A stretch of 64,000 nt of DNA from Myxococcus virescens (GCF_900101905.1 NZ_FNAJ01000005.1:325293-389292), one strand, 5' to 3'. Shown: positions 47,216-57,264, counted from the first letter of the stretch. Translations and numbers: made by a program. Notes: generated from the sequence alone by a model not told the origin.

Positions 47216-50146
47216 TCACCCGTCTGGCAGCCGCGCCTTCGCCACTGGCCCCAGCTCCACGCGGAGCGCCTGCGCGAAGGCATCTGGCAGAGGCTTCAGG
47301 GGGTCATCCGCCAAGCCGTACTCCTCGATGCGGGGCGCCGCCCCCAGGAGGAACTCCAGCCAGCGCTCCCGCAGCCGAACCGTTCGCTCCAGGCGCTCGT
47401 CGATGGTGTTGGCAATCAACGGAAGTTGAACGTCCAGGGTGGTGTCCGGCTGTCGCGCGCGAAGCCGCTGGACGAGCGAGCCCAGCCGGTCGACGCGGCC
47501 CACGCGCTGCTCGAGCTGCGCGGGGTTCCACGCCAGGTCGTGATGAACCACCCGACGGCAGTGATGATGCAGGTCCAGCCCCTCCTGCATGACCTCATTG
47601 GCCACGAGGACCATCGGGTACAGTGGCGTGTTGAAGGCCTCGCGGAGCCGCTCCCGGCTCTCGCCCTCCACGGTGTGGCGGACGAGCGCACCCGCGCGAA
47701 CCGCATCATCGAGCACTTCGCGCCGCCGCTCCTCGTCGAGCTTCCCCGCATAGGACAGGAAGCGCTTCAACAACTCGAACCAGGGCCGTCCCCGAGGCGT
47801 GGTCCAGAAGCGGTCCACCACCGACAACAGCGCCCGGGACTCCACCGCCTCCACGTCAACGCCCTGCTCCTTCGCGAATGTCAGCAGCTCCGGAAGGAAG
47901 GGGACATTGCGAGCGACGAGGTAGCTGGCGAGCCGCTCGACGGTGCGGATCCGCAGCTCGGGAGGTACCTCGAGCAGGGGCGCCTTGAGGTAGGACCAGA
48001 GATGCTCGCGGCGAAGCACGAGGGCCGCGGCCCCTGCGTCAATCGACCAGGAAGGCGTCCTGTCCCCCTCGGCGGAGTCCTCGACATCGTCGGCGACGAG
48101 GTCGAAGCCGAGCGCCACGAAGCGCGCGTCCGTCAGGCGCCTCAACACCTCCGGGTCGACATCCCCCGCCAATACTCCGTCTCGCACGAAGAGGGCCACG
48201 GCCTGCTCGACACAGCGTTTGACCAGGGACCAGTCCATCCTCTCCGCTTGCGTCTTCGAAACGCGTTGCTGGCGCAGGAGGCCGTTCGCCCGCTCGATGA
48301 CGCGTTCAAGGTGGGCCCCTTCCACCACGACGCTCTCCAACAGCGTACCGGTATACCGCTCTCGCAGCGCGAGGTAGAGCGCATCCTGAGCGCGGCCGAA
48401 CCGATCACGCAAGCGAGAGTGATGTCCATCCACCCGCTTGCCGTCCAGCTCGTGCTCGAAGATGTCGCCGTGGCTCGCGGCCGGAAACACCTTCCTCCAT
48501 CGCTCCAGCAAGAGATTCTCCCACTCCGCCTCGATTCTCCGCTTCAGCTCACGGAGCGTCTCGATGCGGGCGCAGAAGATGAGCGTCTTCTCGTCGCGGG
48601 CGACAGCCTCCAGCGCGTCCCGCACGACGTGGTCCACCTTCGGGTGGCCCCCCTGCTCCACGCGCAGCTCCCCCACCACGCTCCGCAAGAGCCCGCGGTA
48701 GGCCTCGGCGTCGCCGTCGGGCAGGGCCTGCCGCTCACTGGAGAGCAGCGCCCCCTCGCGCGCGGCCCCGTAGGAGGAGACCATGTTGATCTGAACCGCT
48801 GCCTTATGCGTGCGGCTCTTCTCCCGGAAGAGCTCCGCGATGAACCGCTCGTAAAGCATGAAGGGAACGCCCTCTCCCCCCTGGGCGCGCAGCCGGGAGC
48901 GGTGGCTCCTGCGGTAGACACGCTTGTCCTCCCGGAGGCTCCGAATCATCCACCGCCGGAAGCCCGGCTCGATGCGCTCCGCCTTCAGGGACAGCAACCG
49001 GCGCGCGCACAGGACCACCGCCCGCAGGGACGCATCTGCCGGCTCCTCCATGAGCTGGGGGTCCCTGGAAAACAACGCGCCGAAGTCCGAGATGACGGCC
49101 TCGTCCGCTTGTGACCAGACGCGCTCAAGCTCGTTGTAGGCCTGCTTGTAGTCCCCCACGTCATCCAACAATCGCTGGGCCTGCTCCATCAGGTCATCGG
49201 GCGCGGACCGGGCCAGGGCGAAGAGCGAGAGCACCTGCTTCAGCTCGTCGACAGAGAGCTGAAAAGGCGTGGCCGTGAGGAACAGCGCCTTGTCGAAGCG
49301 CCCCTCGAAAACAGTGCGCACCCCGGTGGCCCGCACCGAGTCCACGTTCTTCAGCTTATGGGCCTCGTCAACGATGAGCAGGTCGAAGTCGGGGATGAGC
49401 TGCCCGACCAGGCGGAAGCGCAGGTCCATCAGCGCATCATCGACCCACCGCTGGTTCGCGAAGCCGTCGTACTCCTCGCTTTTCCAGAGCGCATCGAGTG
49501 AGCCCTCTCCCGCGCGCTGTTTGTGTCTTCTCAATGCCTCTCGGACATGGGGCCTGATGACCGACCACTCGAAGGTATCAAGGAACGCCTGCTGCTCGAC
49601 GTCCACGCGCGCCACCGCGCCCTCCCGGTAGCGACGAAAGATGGCCGCCACCTGATTGCCGGCGAGCCCCTGTGCATCCGCCCACAACGAAAGCAGCCAG
49701 GCCTGATCCGCCAGGGAGCGACTTCCCGCGAAGATGTTCACGGGCGCGATGGCGATTCGCGTCTCGCGGGCGGCCACGACCAGCTCAGCCAGGGTGCTCG
49801 CGGCCTTGGACTGCCCCGCGAAGCCCCGGTACATGGGGTGGCTGGTGTCACAGAAGGCACGCAGCTCCTTGGACCACTTCGTATTGAGGTCGGGCCCCGG
49901 GGTGAGAATCAGCGCCCGGGCGTCCGGCAGCACATGCAACCGGGCCGCAAGGACGCCGAGCGCCTCATACGTCTTCCCCATTCCGACTTCATCCGCCAGC
50001 ACGACTCCTGGCTGGTCATCGAACAGCTCCAGCGCGCGGAGGACAGTGTTCTCCTGTCGCTCGATGTCACGCAGGGGCACCGTCGAATCGGCCCGTGCAT
50101 TCAGGTGCAGGAAGCTCCGCAACCAATTCCGCTCACGTCTTTCCAT
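47216..50146 (-). CDS. SNF2/superfamily 2 helicase-like protein
   Basis: A 976-residue protein. Motif I is DEVGMGKT, motif II DEAH (LLIVDEAHKLKN), motif III FLTATPFQLS. The C-terminal lobe has GLDLHHHC and QRVGRVDRLG (motif VI). A long insertion of about 300 residues separates the two lobes. The ATG at 50146 has GGAGGG upstream; an earlier ATG at 50179 lies within the previous gene. It overlaps the PLD-like gene by 14 bases. SNF2-type helicases with PLD-type nucleases occur in phage-defence loci such as DISARM, but the set here does not match a DISARM core I know. Confidence 0.88.
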   Translation of the reverse strand: MERRERNWLRSFLHLNARADSTVPLRDIERQENTVLRALELFDDQPGVVLADEVGMGKTYEALGVLAARLHVLPDARALILTPGPDLNTKWSKELRAFCDTSHPMYRGFAGQSKAASTLAELVVAARETRIAIAPVNIFAGSRSLADQAWLLSLWADAQGLAGNQVAAIFRRYREGAVARVDVEQQAFLDTFEWSVIRPHVREALRRHKQRAGEGSLDALWKSEEYDGFANQRWVDDALMDLRFRLVGQLIPDFDLLIVDEAHKLKNVDSVRATGVRTVFEGRFDKALFLTATPFQLSVDELKQVLSLFALARSAPDDLMEQAQRLLDDVGDYKQAYNELERVWSQADEAVISDFGALFSRDPQLMEEPADASLRAVVLCARRLLSLKAERIEPGFRRWMIRSLREDKRVYRRSHRSRLRAQGGEGVPFMLYERFIAELFREKSRTHKAAVQINMVSSYGAAREGALLSSERQALPDGDAEAYRGLLRSVVGELRVEQGGHPKVDHVVRDALEAVARDEKTLIFCARIETLRELKRRIEAEWENLLLERWRKVFPAASHGDIFEHELDGKRVDGHHSRLRDRFGRAQDALYLALRERYTGTLLESVVVEGAHLERVIERANGLLRQQRVSKTQAERMDWSLVKRCVEQAVALFVRDGVLAGDVDPEVLRRLTDARFVALGFDLVADDVEDSAEGDRTPSWSIDAGAAALVLRREHLWSYLKAPLLEVPPELRIRTVERLASYLVARNVPFLPELLTFAKEQGVDVEAVESRALLSVVDRFWTTPRGRPWFELLKRFLSYAGKLDEERRREVLDDAVRAGALVRHTVEGESRERLREAFNTPLYPMVLVANEVMQEGLDLHHHCRRVVHHDLAWNPAQLEQRVGRVDRLGSLVQRLRARQPDTTLDVQLPLIANTIDERLERTVRLRERWLEFLLGAAPRIEEYGLADDPLKPLPDAFAQALRVELGPVAKARLPDG

Positions 50147-52328
50147 GGGTGCCCTCCAGCCCGTAGAAACGAACGACACCGTCCAGCCACCCGGCCCCTC
50201 GCGGTCGCAGCCGCGTCAAGTCCGCGCGCAGCAGGGTCCGCAGCTCCGCGAGCAGCGCCTGCTTCGCCTCCAGATCCGCGCTCTCGGGCAACACGAGCTG
50301 CTCCAGTTCGCGAAGCAGCTCGCAGCCGTAGACCCAGATTTCGTCATCGGACACGGAATCCCGAGGCAAGTCGCGCAGCCGCTCCCAGAGCGTCCGGGCC
50401 CCCATCGGCCCCAACAACCGATAACGAAACGCGGAGACCGTCGATGCGGCGAGCAGATCCTCCTTCAGTCCCCACCAGGCCTTGAAGACGTCCGTGGGGC
50501 CAAAGCCCTCGCCAAATACGGAGTCCAGGATGGCGTCGACCCCCGCCACGCCTCGCTGCTCGCGAAGGGTCGACAACCGCTCCGCGCCCACACGCCGCGC
50601 CAACAGCGCCAGCAACTCCCGGACTCCCAGGCCCGCAAGATGGGCACTCGTGGGCAGCATCGCGAGGTCCGCGACGCGGATGGGAACGAGCCACGACCGT
50701 CCCGCCGCGCGGAACTCCAACTCGGCTCCCGCCGCGGCCAACTCGAAGTCGGAGAGCACCACCGGACCCGAGCCCGGTCCCACGCCCTTCGCCAGCTCCC
50801 TGTCCAGGTACCACCAGGACCAGGCCTCCAGCCCCGCTGGCCCCTGCTGACTCCAAGTGACGGTCAATGTCCGATCGGCCGCATCATGGACGACGTCCTC
50901 GAGCCACGCCGAGAAGTCGACGTCGGCCCCGGGCGCCTCCCGCTCCTCGAAGCGCACCGACTCGAAGGGCGCGCACACCAGCGAGGGCAGCATTTCCGAC
51001 AAGCGCACCTCTCCGTCCAGGCAGAGCAGGACGCCCGTCTCGACGTTCCCCCCCTGCTCCACCCCACGCGAAAGCGCGGCGGCGGAGGCGTTGGCGGACC
51101 CGACGAGCGCATAGGTCAGCGTCCTGCCAGCGCTCGTCACCGTCAGCAGGAAGAGCTTGGCATGCAGCGGGCGCCGGCTCGCGCGCCCGGCAGGTGTCAG
51201 CGTCGCCGTTGGATGGAGCCAGAGCTGGACCTCGTGATCGCGGACGATGCGCTCGAGGATTCGCCTCGGCGCATGGACCGTCGGCGGCTCCACGGGCCAC
51301 ATCCGTCCCTCCGCGATTTCATGCTCGAATGCCTCTCGCTCATACCGCCCAGGCCGCCCGGAGCCGAGCTGGAGCTCGACACGCTTCGCTGTGACGCGGT
51401 TGACCCCAAAGTACTCCAGGCGCTCGATGTCCTCGCCGTCGACCGATTCGCGATAACGCGAGGCCCACAGCCGCCCTTCGCCCTCCGCGAGCACGGGCGT
51501 TCCCCCGCCAGAGGGAGGGGCGAGTGGTGCGTCCTCCCACGGCACGCCGAGGTCCAACGGCGGCGGACTCCCGGGTCGAAGCGCGAGCAACTCGGAGAGC
51601 ACCGACGCGAGCCCCGTCGTGTCATTCGCGATGTCGAGGTCATCCAGTTCGAAGAACGGGGACAGGATGCCCACGCGAGTGACTCGCGCGTCCTCGGGGA
51701 GCGCCTCTTTCAGATGATCGAGCATGGACGCGCTGAAGGTGTCCACGAAGAGCGCATCCGTCGGCGCGTGGCCGCTGGGAAACGGCGTGCCGGAGATTCT
51801 TGCCGCGAGCGCGGAGCGGACCAGCGTCAACTGGGTGCCCGGGTGGGTCGCGAGCGCCGCGCAGCTTCTGAGGAACCTGTCTACGTTCCGTAGGAACGCC
51901 GCGTCGGCGGGGACGTCGTAGCGCAACGTGCGCGTGAAGAAGAGTTCGGCGTTCTGCTCGTGGCCCGGCCTGGTGGCATTGCCCGAGCCCACGGCGACGC
52001 GCGCCTCGCCGTCGTACAGCACCAGGATGACCTTCGGGTGGAACGTCCGCTCCCGGATGAGCTGGAGGTCATACGGCAGGCGACGGCCTCCCCGGCGGAC
52101 ACGGGCGTCGACGAAGCAAGCCACCGGCGTCTCGCGGAGCGCCGCGCGGGCCTCCTCATGGTAGCGGACAGCCTCCTCCTCCGGGTCCCCCTGCAGACGC
52201 AGCAATGCGCGCAGGATGCGGTCCTCGAAATAGGAGGGGTCGAATGTATAGGAGCAAAAGACGGCTCCCAGGCAGGGTTGCTCGGAGACGAGGACCTGCT
52301 CGATGAGCCTCCGGGATTCGATCATCAT
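50133..52328 (-). CDS. Phospholipase D-like (HKD) protein, possible nuclease
   Basis: A 731-residue protein with two PLD-type motifs. The first is FHPKVILVLYDGEA with GSGNATRPGHEQNAE (about 115-150). The second is LHAKLFLL with GSANASAAALSRGV and NVET (about 380-430). HKD pairs form the active site of phospholipase D, endonucleases and ligases. Next to an SNF2-type helicase, a nuclease role is more likely than lipid cleavage. Overlaps the third gene's stop as ATGA and the helicase start by 14 bases. Confidence 0.82.
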   Translation of the reverse strand: MMIESRRLIEQVLVSEQPCLGAVFCSYTFDPSYFEDRILRALLRLQGDPEEEAVRYHEEARAALRETPVACFVDARVRRGGRRLPYDLQLIRERTFHPKVILVLYDGEARVAVGSGNATRPGHEQNAELFFTRTLRYDVPADAAFLRNVDRFLRSCAALATHPGTQLTLVRSALAARISGTPFPSGHAPTDALFVDTFSASMLDHLKEALPEDARVTRVGILSPFFELDDLDIANDTTGLASVLSELLALRPGSPPPLDLGVPWEDAPLAPPSGGGTPVLAEGEGRLWASRYRESVDGEDIERLEYFGVNRVTAKRVELQLGSGRPGRYEREAFEHEIAEGRMWPVEPPTVHAPRRILERIVRDHEVQLWLHPTATLTPAGRASRRPLHAKLFLLTVTSAGRTLTYALVGSANASAAALSRGVEQGGNVETGVLLCLDGEVRLSEMLPSLVCAPFESVRFEEREAPGADVDFSAWLEDVVHDAADRTLTVTWSQQGPAGLEAWSWWYLDRELAKGVGPGSGPVVLSDFELAAAGAELEFRAAGRSWLVPIRVADLAMLPTSAHLAGLGVRELLALLARRVGAERLSTLREQRGVAGVDAILDSVFGEGFGPTDVFKAWWGLKEDLLAASTVSAFRYRLLGPMGARTLWERLRDLPRDSVSDDEIWVYGCELLRELEQLVLPESADLEAKQALLAELRTLLRADLTRLRPRGAGWLDGVVRFYGLEGTHGKT

Positions 52329-53710
52329 GCGGCACCTTCCAGAACATCCAGCTCCCGGCTCATGGGCAGCCGTCCCAGGTCCGTCAGCAACGTGCGGACC
52401 ACATCCAGCTTGAACGAGGGGAAGCGCGCCGACTCCGGACGCGCTGTGTAGGACGTGACGATGAGCACGAGCTTGCCGGCCTCATTGCGAATCCAGCCTT
52501 CGCCGCGTCGCCGCTCGCGCTGCACATTGGCGTGATAGAGCAGCAACAGGTCGAGCGCCGCGAGTGAATCCGCATCCACCAGCGCCTCGACCAAGCGAAG
52601 AAAGGCGGCGCCATGCATGGGCAGACGCCGGATCGCGCCGACCTTCGGCGAGGACAGCAACGCCGAGCATGCACCCTTCAGCGCCCCCAGCGTCTCCGCA
52701 TCGAGGGCCTCGCGCCCGATGCGCTCGCGGGGAGCGACCCAACCGGCGCCATCCAGACAGGAATAGACCCGGTCGAAGGCCCCAACGAGTCCCTGCATCA
52801 CCTCACCGAAGCGGCGCGCCGTCAGCAGGAGCGCCAGCAGCTCATCCGAGAGCCGTCCCAGCCGGCCCGCCAGCGCCGCGTCGAGGATGTCTCGCGGAGC
52901 AGAGACCCCGGCCTTCGCGGCCGACTCGACCAACTGGCTCATCGCGAACGAGTGCGGGTCCCGTGCGTGCACGAAGAGGGCCTCGAACAAGCGGTGCTGC
53001 TGGGCGGTGCGTCCGCGCTCGACCAGGGAGGTCAGACGGCTGAACCGCCCCACCTGAGCCAACGTCAACCGCCCGTGAACCCGCGCGATGCTCGTCGACT
53101 TCCTGTCCAGCGCCAGCAGCGCGTACTCCTCATATCGTCCCCGGTGTTTGTTCTCCGAGGGCTCGTCCCAGAATGCGTCGATGAGCGCCAGCGCGCCCGG
53201 GCCCGGCCGCAGGGAACCCTCGATGACGAGCCCGGAGCGCCGCAGCGGTGCCAGGTAGGCACCCAGGTTTCCCAGCTCCTGCTGACGGGAGATGAGCTGG
53301 AAGTCGAGCGGCAGGCTCGACGCACCTGAGCGCCACGCATTTCGCGCACCTCGCACGCCCCGCATGGAATCCCAATCACCCCGAGGAAGCTGGCCCTCAC
53401 GGAACTCCAGCGTGGCCAGGGCCCAGAAGCGCTCCCAGCGCTCGAAGAGCTCTCGCCGAACCTCGTCCGTCGCGGGGTAGGAATGGTGCTCGATGGCCAG
53501 TTCCACGAGCTGCAATCCATAGAGCACCATCGCGTAGGCCTGGGCCCTGCTGGAGCGCGTCGTCAGCGTGGGCAACCCCCAGAGCCCCACCTGCTGCGCG
53601 ACATAGTCGAGCGCGAGCGGGTCTTCGGAGGTCAGCTCGGGATTCTCCGCGGGCGGCGCCACCCAGCAGAGGGCATCGGCGGGACTCTTCAACGGCGTGA
53701 GCGTGGGCAT
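52325..53710 (-). CDS. Unknown protein, first gene of helicase/PLD operon
   Basis: A 461-residue protein from the ATG at 53710 (an ATG at 53728 is also possible, and neither has a clear ribosome binding site). It is mostly helical and soluble, with DLQLISRQQELGN-like and SARFPSFKLDVVRTLL segments but no motif I recognise. Its position as leader of a translationally coupled operon with an SNF2 helicase and a PLD-like protein suggests a sensor, adaptor or DNA-binding subunit. Confidence 0.7.
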   Translation of the reverse strand: MPTLTPLKSPADALCWVAPPAENPELTSEDPLALDYVAQQVGLWGLPTLTTRSSRAQAYAMVLYGLQLVELAIEHHSYPATDEVRRELFERWERFWALATLEFREGQLPRGDWDSMRGVRGARNAWRSGASSLPLDFQLISRQQELGNLGAYLAPLRRSGLVIEGSLRPGPGALALIDAFWDEPSENKHRGRYEEYALLALDRKSTSIARVHGRLTLAQVGRFSRLTSLVERGRTAQQHRLFEALFVHARDPHSFAMSQLVESAAKAGVSAPRDILDAALAGRLGRLSDELLALLLTARRFGEVMQGLVGAFDRVYSCLDGAGWVAPRERIGREALDAETLGALKGACSALLSSPKVGAIRRLPMHGAAFLRLVEALVDADSLAALDLLLLYHANVQRERRRGEGWIRNEAGKLVLIVTSYTARPESARFPSFKLDVVRTLLTDLGRLPMSRELDVLEGAA

Positions 53711-54055
53711 GCACGCGCAGGCTCGCATCTCGGCGCCGTGCTGGAAAGACAGGGGACCTACCCCCCGGGGAGTATGGCCAGTGTGTCATTGGGGACCTCA
53801 TCCATCCAATGTCACGCACCCCAACTTCGCGTTCCTGCGTGACCACGCCACCTTCGAGCAGACCAGGGCTGGCGGCGACTGGGCGTGGGCGATAATCCGC
53901 GGGAGTACCTGCTGGAGCCCACCCCGGTCGAAGTGGAGCACGCCAACGATAGCCATGCGTCCGTCTGGCATCAGGCATTCTGGGGTCATGACGCACGGCA
54001 TTGCCTTGCAGTCCTTCGACGGAGTGGTCGCGACTGTCTGCTATCGTAGACGGCC
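53711..54055. other. Intergenic region between divergent operons
   Basis: 345 bases separate the minus-strand helicase/PLD operon from the plus-strand DUF6624/JmjC operon, so both promoters should lie here. Short frames on both strands lack ribosome binding sites. I see no dyad longer than six bases and no recognisable RNA. Confidence 0.55.
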
Positions 54056-54676
54056 ATGAGCCTCGTTGAACGACTGCAGGACTCACGACGCCGTGAAGGA
54101 CACCCGTCCCAAAAGGCTCCGCGAGTGGCCCGGACGTCGAGCGCCGCACCCCGCCCCACCGTCAATCGAGACCTCCGCACGCAACTGCTACGGCTGGACC
54201 GCATCGACAGCACCTTGCGTTCTGCGTGGGTGGCGACGGAATTCAAGGACCGTGCACTTGAACGCAAGCTCAATGCACTCACCGACGCGGGTATCGACTG
54301 GCTGCGCGAGACGATCAAGGTCCACGGCTGGCCGGGGCATCGCCTCGTGGGCCGCAGCGCAGCAGCGGCCGCGTGGCGGCTGATTCAACATGCCGACTGC
54401 TCGCTGGCCTTCCAGAAACGCTGCCTGAAGTTGCTGCGGGACGCGGCGGCACGAGGCGACGTTCCCATCCAGCAGGTGGCCTACCTCACGGACGTGGTGC
54501 GCATGCGGGAAGGGAAGAAGCAGCTTTATGGAACGAAGTTCCGCAAGGTGAAGGGAGCGCTCGTCCCCTACCCCATCGAGAAGGAAGCCGATGTCGACTT
54601 GCGCAGGAAGGCGATGAACCTGCCGTCGCTCGCCGCCTATGCGCGGAAGATTCGCCGCACATTCCAACCTTCGTGA
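54056..54676 (+). CDS. DUF6624-type protein
   Basis: A 206-residue protein. A basic, disordered N-terminus (about 1-45) precedes a helical domain with GWPGHRLVGRSAAAAAWRLIQHAD (split at residue ~105), FQKRCLKLL and VAYLTDVVRMREGKKQLYGT. This series of motifs fits the DUF6624 family, whose function is not known to me. It begins a plus-strand operon: 11 bases separate it from the first JmjC-like gene. No Shine-Dalgarno sequence is evident at the ATG. Confidence 0.75.
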   Translation: MSLVERLQDSRRREGHPSQKAPRVARTSSAAPRPTVNRDLRTQLLRLDRIDSTLRSAWVATEFKDRALERKLNALTDAGIDWLRETIKVHGWPGHRLVGRSAAAAAWRLIQHADCSLAFQKRCLKLLRDAAARGDVPIQQVAYLTDVVRMREGKKQLYGTKFRKVKGALVPYPIEKEADVDLRRKAMNLPSLAAYARKIRRTFQPS

Positions 54677-54687
54677 CGGGAGCCGCC

Positions 54688-55932
54688 ATGCACCACGCCT
54701 TTGATTGGCAGCCTTTCGTGAAGCAACACTGGGAGAAGACGCCCGCGCGCCTGGCACTGCCCGGCCCCATCCTCCCCGTCGACCAGGTCTTCCAGGCCGC
54801 GATCTCCGCCTGTGCCCCCTTCCGCCACGGGACGCGCTTCCGCGCCCTTCCCGACGCGCGCTTCTTCGTGGAGGCCGCCAGGCTCGCCGCCCCGGGAACG
54901 CTCCTCCCGGGAGAAGACGACGCGTCCCTGGAGTCGTTCTCGCGCCGCGCCTCCAAGCACCTGGACGGCGCGTCCTTCCAGCTCCACGTCGAACAACCGT
55001 TCATGTTCGACTTCGCCCTCTGGAGCACCTTGAGAGACTTCCTCAGGGGGCTCCTGGAGCGCGTGGGCGTTCCGGTGCTGCCCATGGCCACCGACCTGTT
55101 GCTGGGCCGCTTCTCACGAGGCCCCTACGGCATCGCGAAGCGGCCCCACCATTCGCTGGTGACGCTGGTGCTCCAGGGCCGGCTGCGCGTCCGGCTCTGG
55201 AAGAAACTCTGGGGCTCGCCCCCCAACGAAACCGAGGACTTCGACCGCCACCTGGACAAGGCCACCACCCTGGAAGCCGGTCCCGGTGAGCTGCTCTACA
55301 GCCCCTCTCGCTACTGGCAGCTCGAAGAAGCCCAGGGGGACTGCATGGCCGTCCGGGTGTGGATTCCCGTCAAGGGGAGCCGGCCCACGGACGCGGTCAA
55401 GGACGTGCTCGTGGGGCTCCTCGAAGCGCGGCAGGCGCACGATGAGCGCGTGCCCTACCACCCCTACCCCTGGCGCCGGCCGCGCAAGGGCGCGCAGGCC
55501 ACCATTCCATCCGTCGAGCAGACCGCGGATACGCTCCACGCGCTGACGCGAGAAGAAGACGTCCAGCAGGTCCTGCGCCTCATCTGGGCCCGGAGGGTCA
55601 GCGCTTGCGCGCTCGAGCCCGTGCCGCCGCCGGACCAGGCCCCACCCCTGTCAGACCTCGACCGGGTGCGGAAGACGCCGACCGTGGACATCATCCGGAT
55701 GAAGGACCCTTCGGGGCTGTGGATCTGGGCCGTCAACGGACATGCCTTTCCTGGCCCCAACGAGGCCGTGGGACAGCGGCTCATCAACGCACTGTCCTCG
55801 GAAGCGCCGCCTTGCGTCGGTGAGCTGTGCAAACTGGCGCGCCCCGGTCCGCAGCGAGAGGCCATTCGCGCCACGCTGGCGGCGCTCCTCCGGCTGCGCG
55901 GGATTCACGTCATCACCGGAGCGGAGGCCTGA
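54688..55932 (+). CDS. JmjC/cupin-4-like protein, apparently inactive
   Basis: A 414-residue paralogue of the next gene: DWQPFVKQHWEKTPARL start, a double-stranded beta-helix in the middle, and an ending with WIWAVNGHAFPGPNEAVGQRL. The iron site seems lost. The HxD motif reads H154-H-S156 (PHHSLVTLVL), and the distal histidine is Q211 in SRYWQLEEA where the paralogue has YYHVGES. It is likely a pseudoenzyme that binds substrate or supports its neighbour. The ATG at 54688 was chosen because the family's N-terminal motif begins there. Three bases separate it from the active paralogue. Confidence 0.78.
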   Translation: MHHAFDWQPFVKQHWEKTPARLALPGPILPVDQVFQAAISACAPFRHGTRFRALPDARFFVEAARLAAPGTLLPGEDDASLESFSRRASKHLDGASFQLHVEQPFMFDFALWSTLRDFLRGLLERVGVPVLPMATDLLLGRFSRGPYGIAKRPHHSLVTLVLQGRLRVRLWKKLWGSPPNETEDFDRHLDKATTLEAGPGELLYSPSRYWQLEEAQGDCMAVRVWIPVKGSRPTDAVKDVLVGLLEARQAHDERVPYHPYPWRRPRKGAQATIPSVEQTADTLHALTREEDVQQVLRLIWARRVSACALEPVPPPDQAPPLSDLDRVRKTPTVDIIRMKDPSGLWIWAVNGHAFPGPNEAVGQRLINALSSEAPPCVGELCKLARPGPQREAIRATLAALLRLRGIHVITGAEA

Positions 55933-55935
55933 CGA

Positions 55936-57264
55936 ATGCCCGCCTTGGAAATCGCGACCCGCTTCGACTGGGACACCTTCGTCAGGCGCTACTGGAACCA
56001 GCGCCCCGTGCTCTTCAAGGGAACGCAGGCCTCGCCCTTCACCGTCGGCGACGTCTTCGACGCGTCGGCCGGCGCCACCCAGCGCTACCTGTCCCGCAGC
56101 TACGCGCCGACGTCACGGCCAGACGTCACTTTCACGGTGGACCGCCTGCGGAAGCTCCGCTCCCGGGAGTGGCTGCCCCGCGCGTCCGACGGTTCCCTGG
56201 ACGGGTATGACGCCCGCATCGCCTCACAGCTGGGCGAGCGCCGGTACGCCCTCATCATCGCCACCCTGCACGCCTCCGGCTTCCGGCTCTGGTCACGGCA
56301 GCGAGCCTTCTTCTCCGGCCTGTGGCAGCGCGTGGGCATGCCCGTGACGGGCGCCATCACCACGCTGTTCCATGGGACGTACGAACACAGCCCCGTGGGG
56401 GTCCACCTGGACCGCTTCACCACGTTCCTGTTCGCGTTGCGCGGACGCAAGCGGATGCGCTTTTGGCGCAAGCGGCCGTGGCGCGAGGACGTCTCCACCA
56501 TCCTGGACTACCAGCCCTACCTGGCGTCTTCCTTCGTCGCGGAGGTCGAACCCGGCGACATCCTCTACTGGCCTTCCACGTACTACCACGTGGGCGAGAG
56601 CGCCGACTCAGGCGTGGCCAGCAGCGTGAATGTCGGCATCCCCATCACCGAACACCGCGCCATCTATTCCGTGGACGACCTGCTGCGCGGGATGCTCGAC
56701 GAGACGTCGCTCGCCGACCAGGAGTGGAAGCAGACGCGGCTCTCGCGGGTGTCGGCATCGCCCCTGGCTCGCGGAGCCCTGACGAAGAGCGGCGTACTGG
56801 CCACGGAGCTGCCCCGGGCGCTCACCGAAGCCGTGCGCGCGTTTCGCGACGTCAGCCACCCGAAAGAGGCGCGACGGCACATCCAAGCCACCTGGCTCAA
56901 GCGGTTGACCTCGGGAGGCTTCGAGCCCGTGCCGCCGCCCACCCGTGAAAGGCCGTTGCGTGACTCACACCACGTGCGGGTGGACCCAAGCTTCCCCGTC
57001 CTCTTCGAACGTGACGGCCCCACACGGTGGATTTGTTCCGCCAATGGACATGCCTTGCGCGGCGTGGGTGGCGGACGCGCCGTTGAAATATTCTTCCGAA
57101 CGCTGAACTCCGGCGCGGATGTAAGCGTTGAAGAATTGCTGAGCCCGTTTCGGACACAACGCACTGCGAGGAATGACTCAGAAATCATTGCCGCGACGCA
57201 TGAAGGAATGCGCAGCCTCCTGAAAAAACTTCACGCCTTTCACGCAATCACTCTCAGCACTTGA
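55936..57264 (+). CDS. JmjC/cupin-4 Fe(II)/2-oxoglutarate oxygenase
   Basis: A 442-residue protein. The DWDTFVRRYWNQRPVLFKG start is standard for cupin-4 ribosomal-oxygenase-like proteins. The iron facial triad is H157-L-D159 (GVHLDRFTTF) and H218 in EPGDILYWPSTYYHVGES. The C-terminal region shares RWICSANGHALRG with the inactive paralogue. Such enzymes hydroxylate His or Arg in proteins. The nearest candidate substrate is the 50-residue peptide encoded 61 bases downstream. Confidence 0.85.
   Translation: MPALEIATRFDWDTFVRRYWNQRPVLFKGTQASPFTVGDVFDASAGATQRYLSRSYAPTSRPDVTFTVDRLRKLRSREWLPRASDGSLDGYDARIASQLGERRYALIIATLHASGFRLWSRQRAFFSGLWQRVGMPVTGAITTLFHGTYEHSPVGVHLDRFTTFLFALRGRKRMRFWRKRPWREDVSTILDYQPYLASSFVAEVEPGDILYWPSTYYHVGESADSGVASSVNVGIPITEHRAIYSVDDLLRGMLDETSLADQEWKQTRLSRVSASPLARGALTKSGVLATELPRALTEAVRAFRDVSHPKEARRHIQATWLKRLTSGGFEPVPPPTRERPLRDSHHVRVDPSFPVLFERDGPTRWICSANGHALRGVGGGRAVEIFFRTLNSGADVSVEELLSPFRTQRTARNDSEIIAATHEGMRSLLKKLHAFHAITLST

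Noticed and set aside
50133-53710. Reading the PLD-like/unknown pair as a lipid-metabolism operon
   Set aside because: Translational coupling to an SNF2-type helicase and the nuclease-like HKD layout make lipid cleavage less likely.
53798-54001. A 67-residue minus-strand frame in the helicase/JmjC intergenic region
   Set aside because: No ribosome binding site, no recognisable motif, and the region must hold two promoters.
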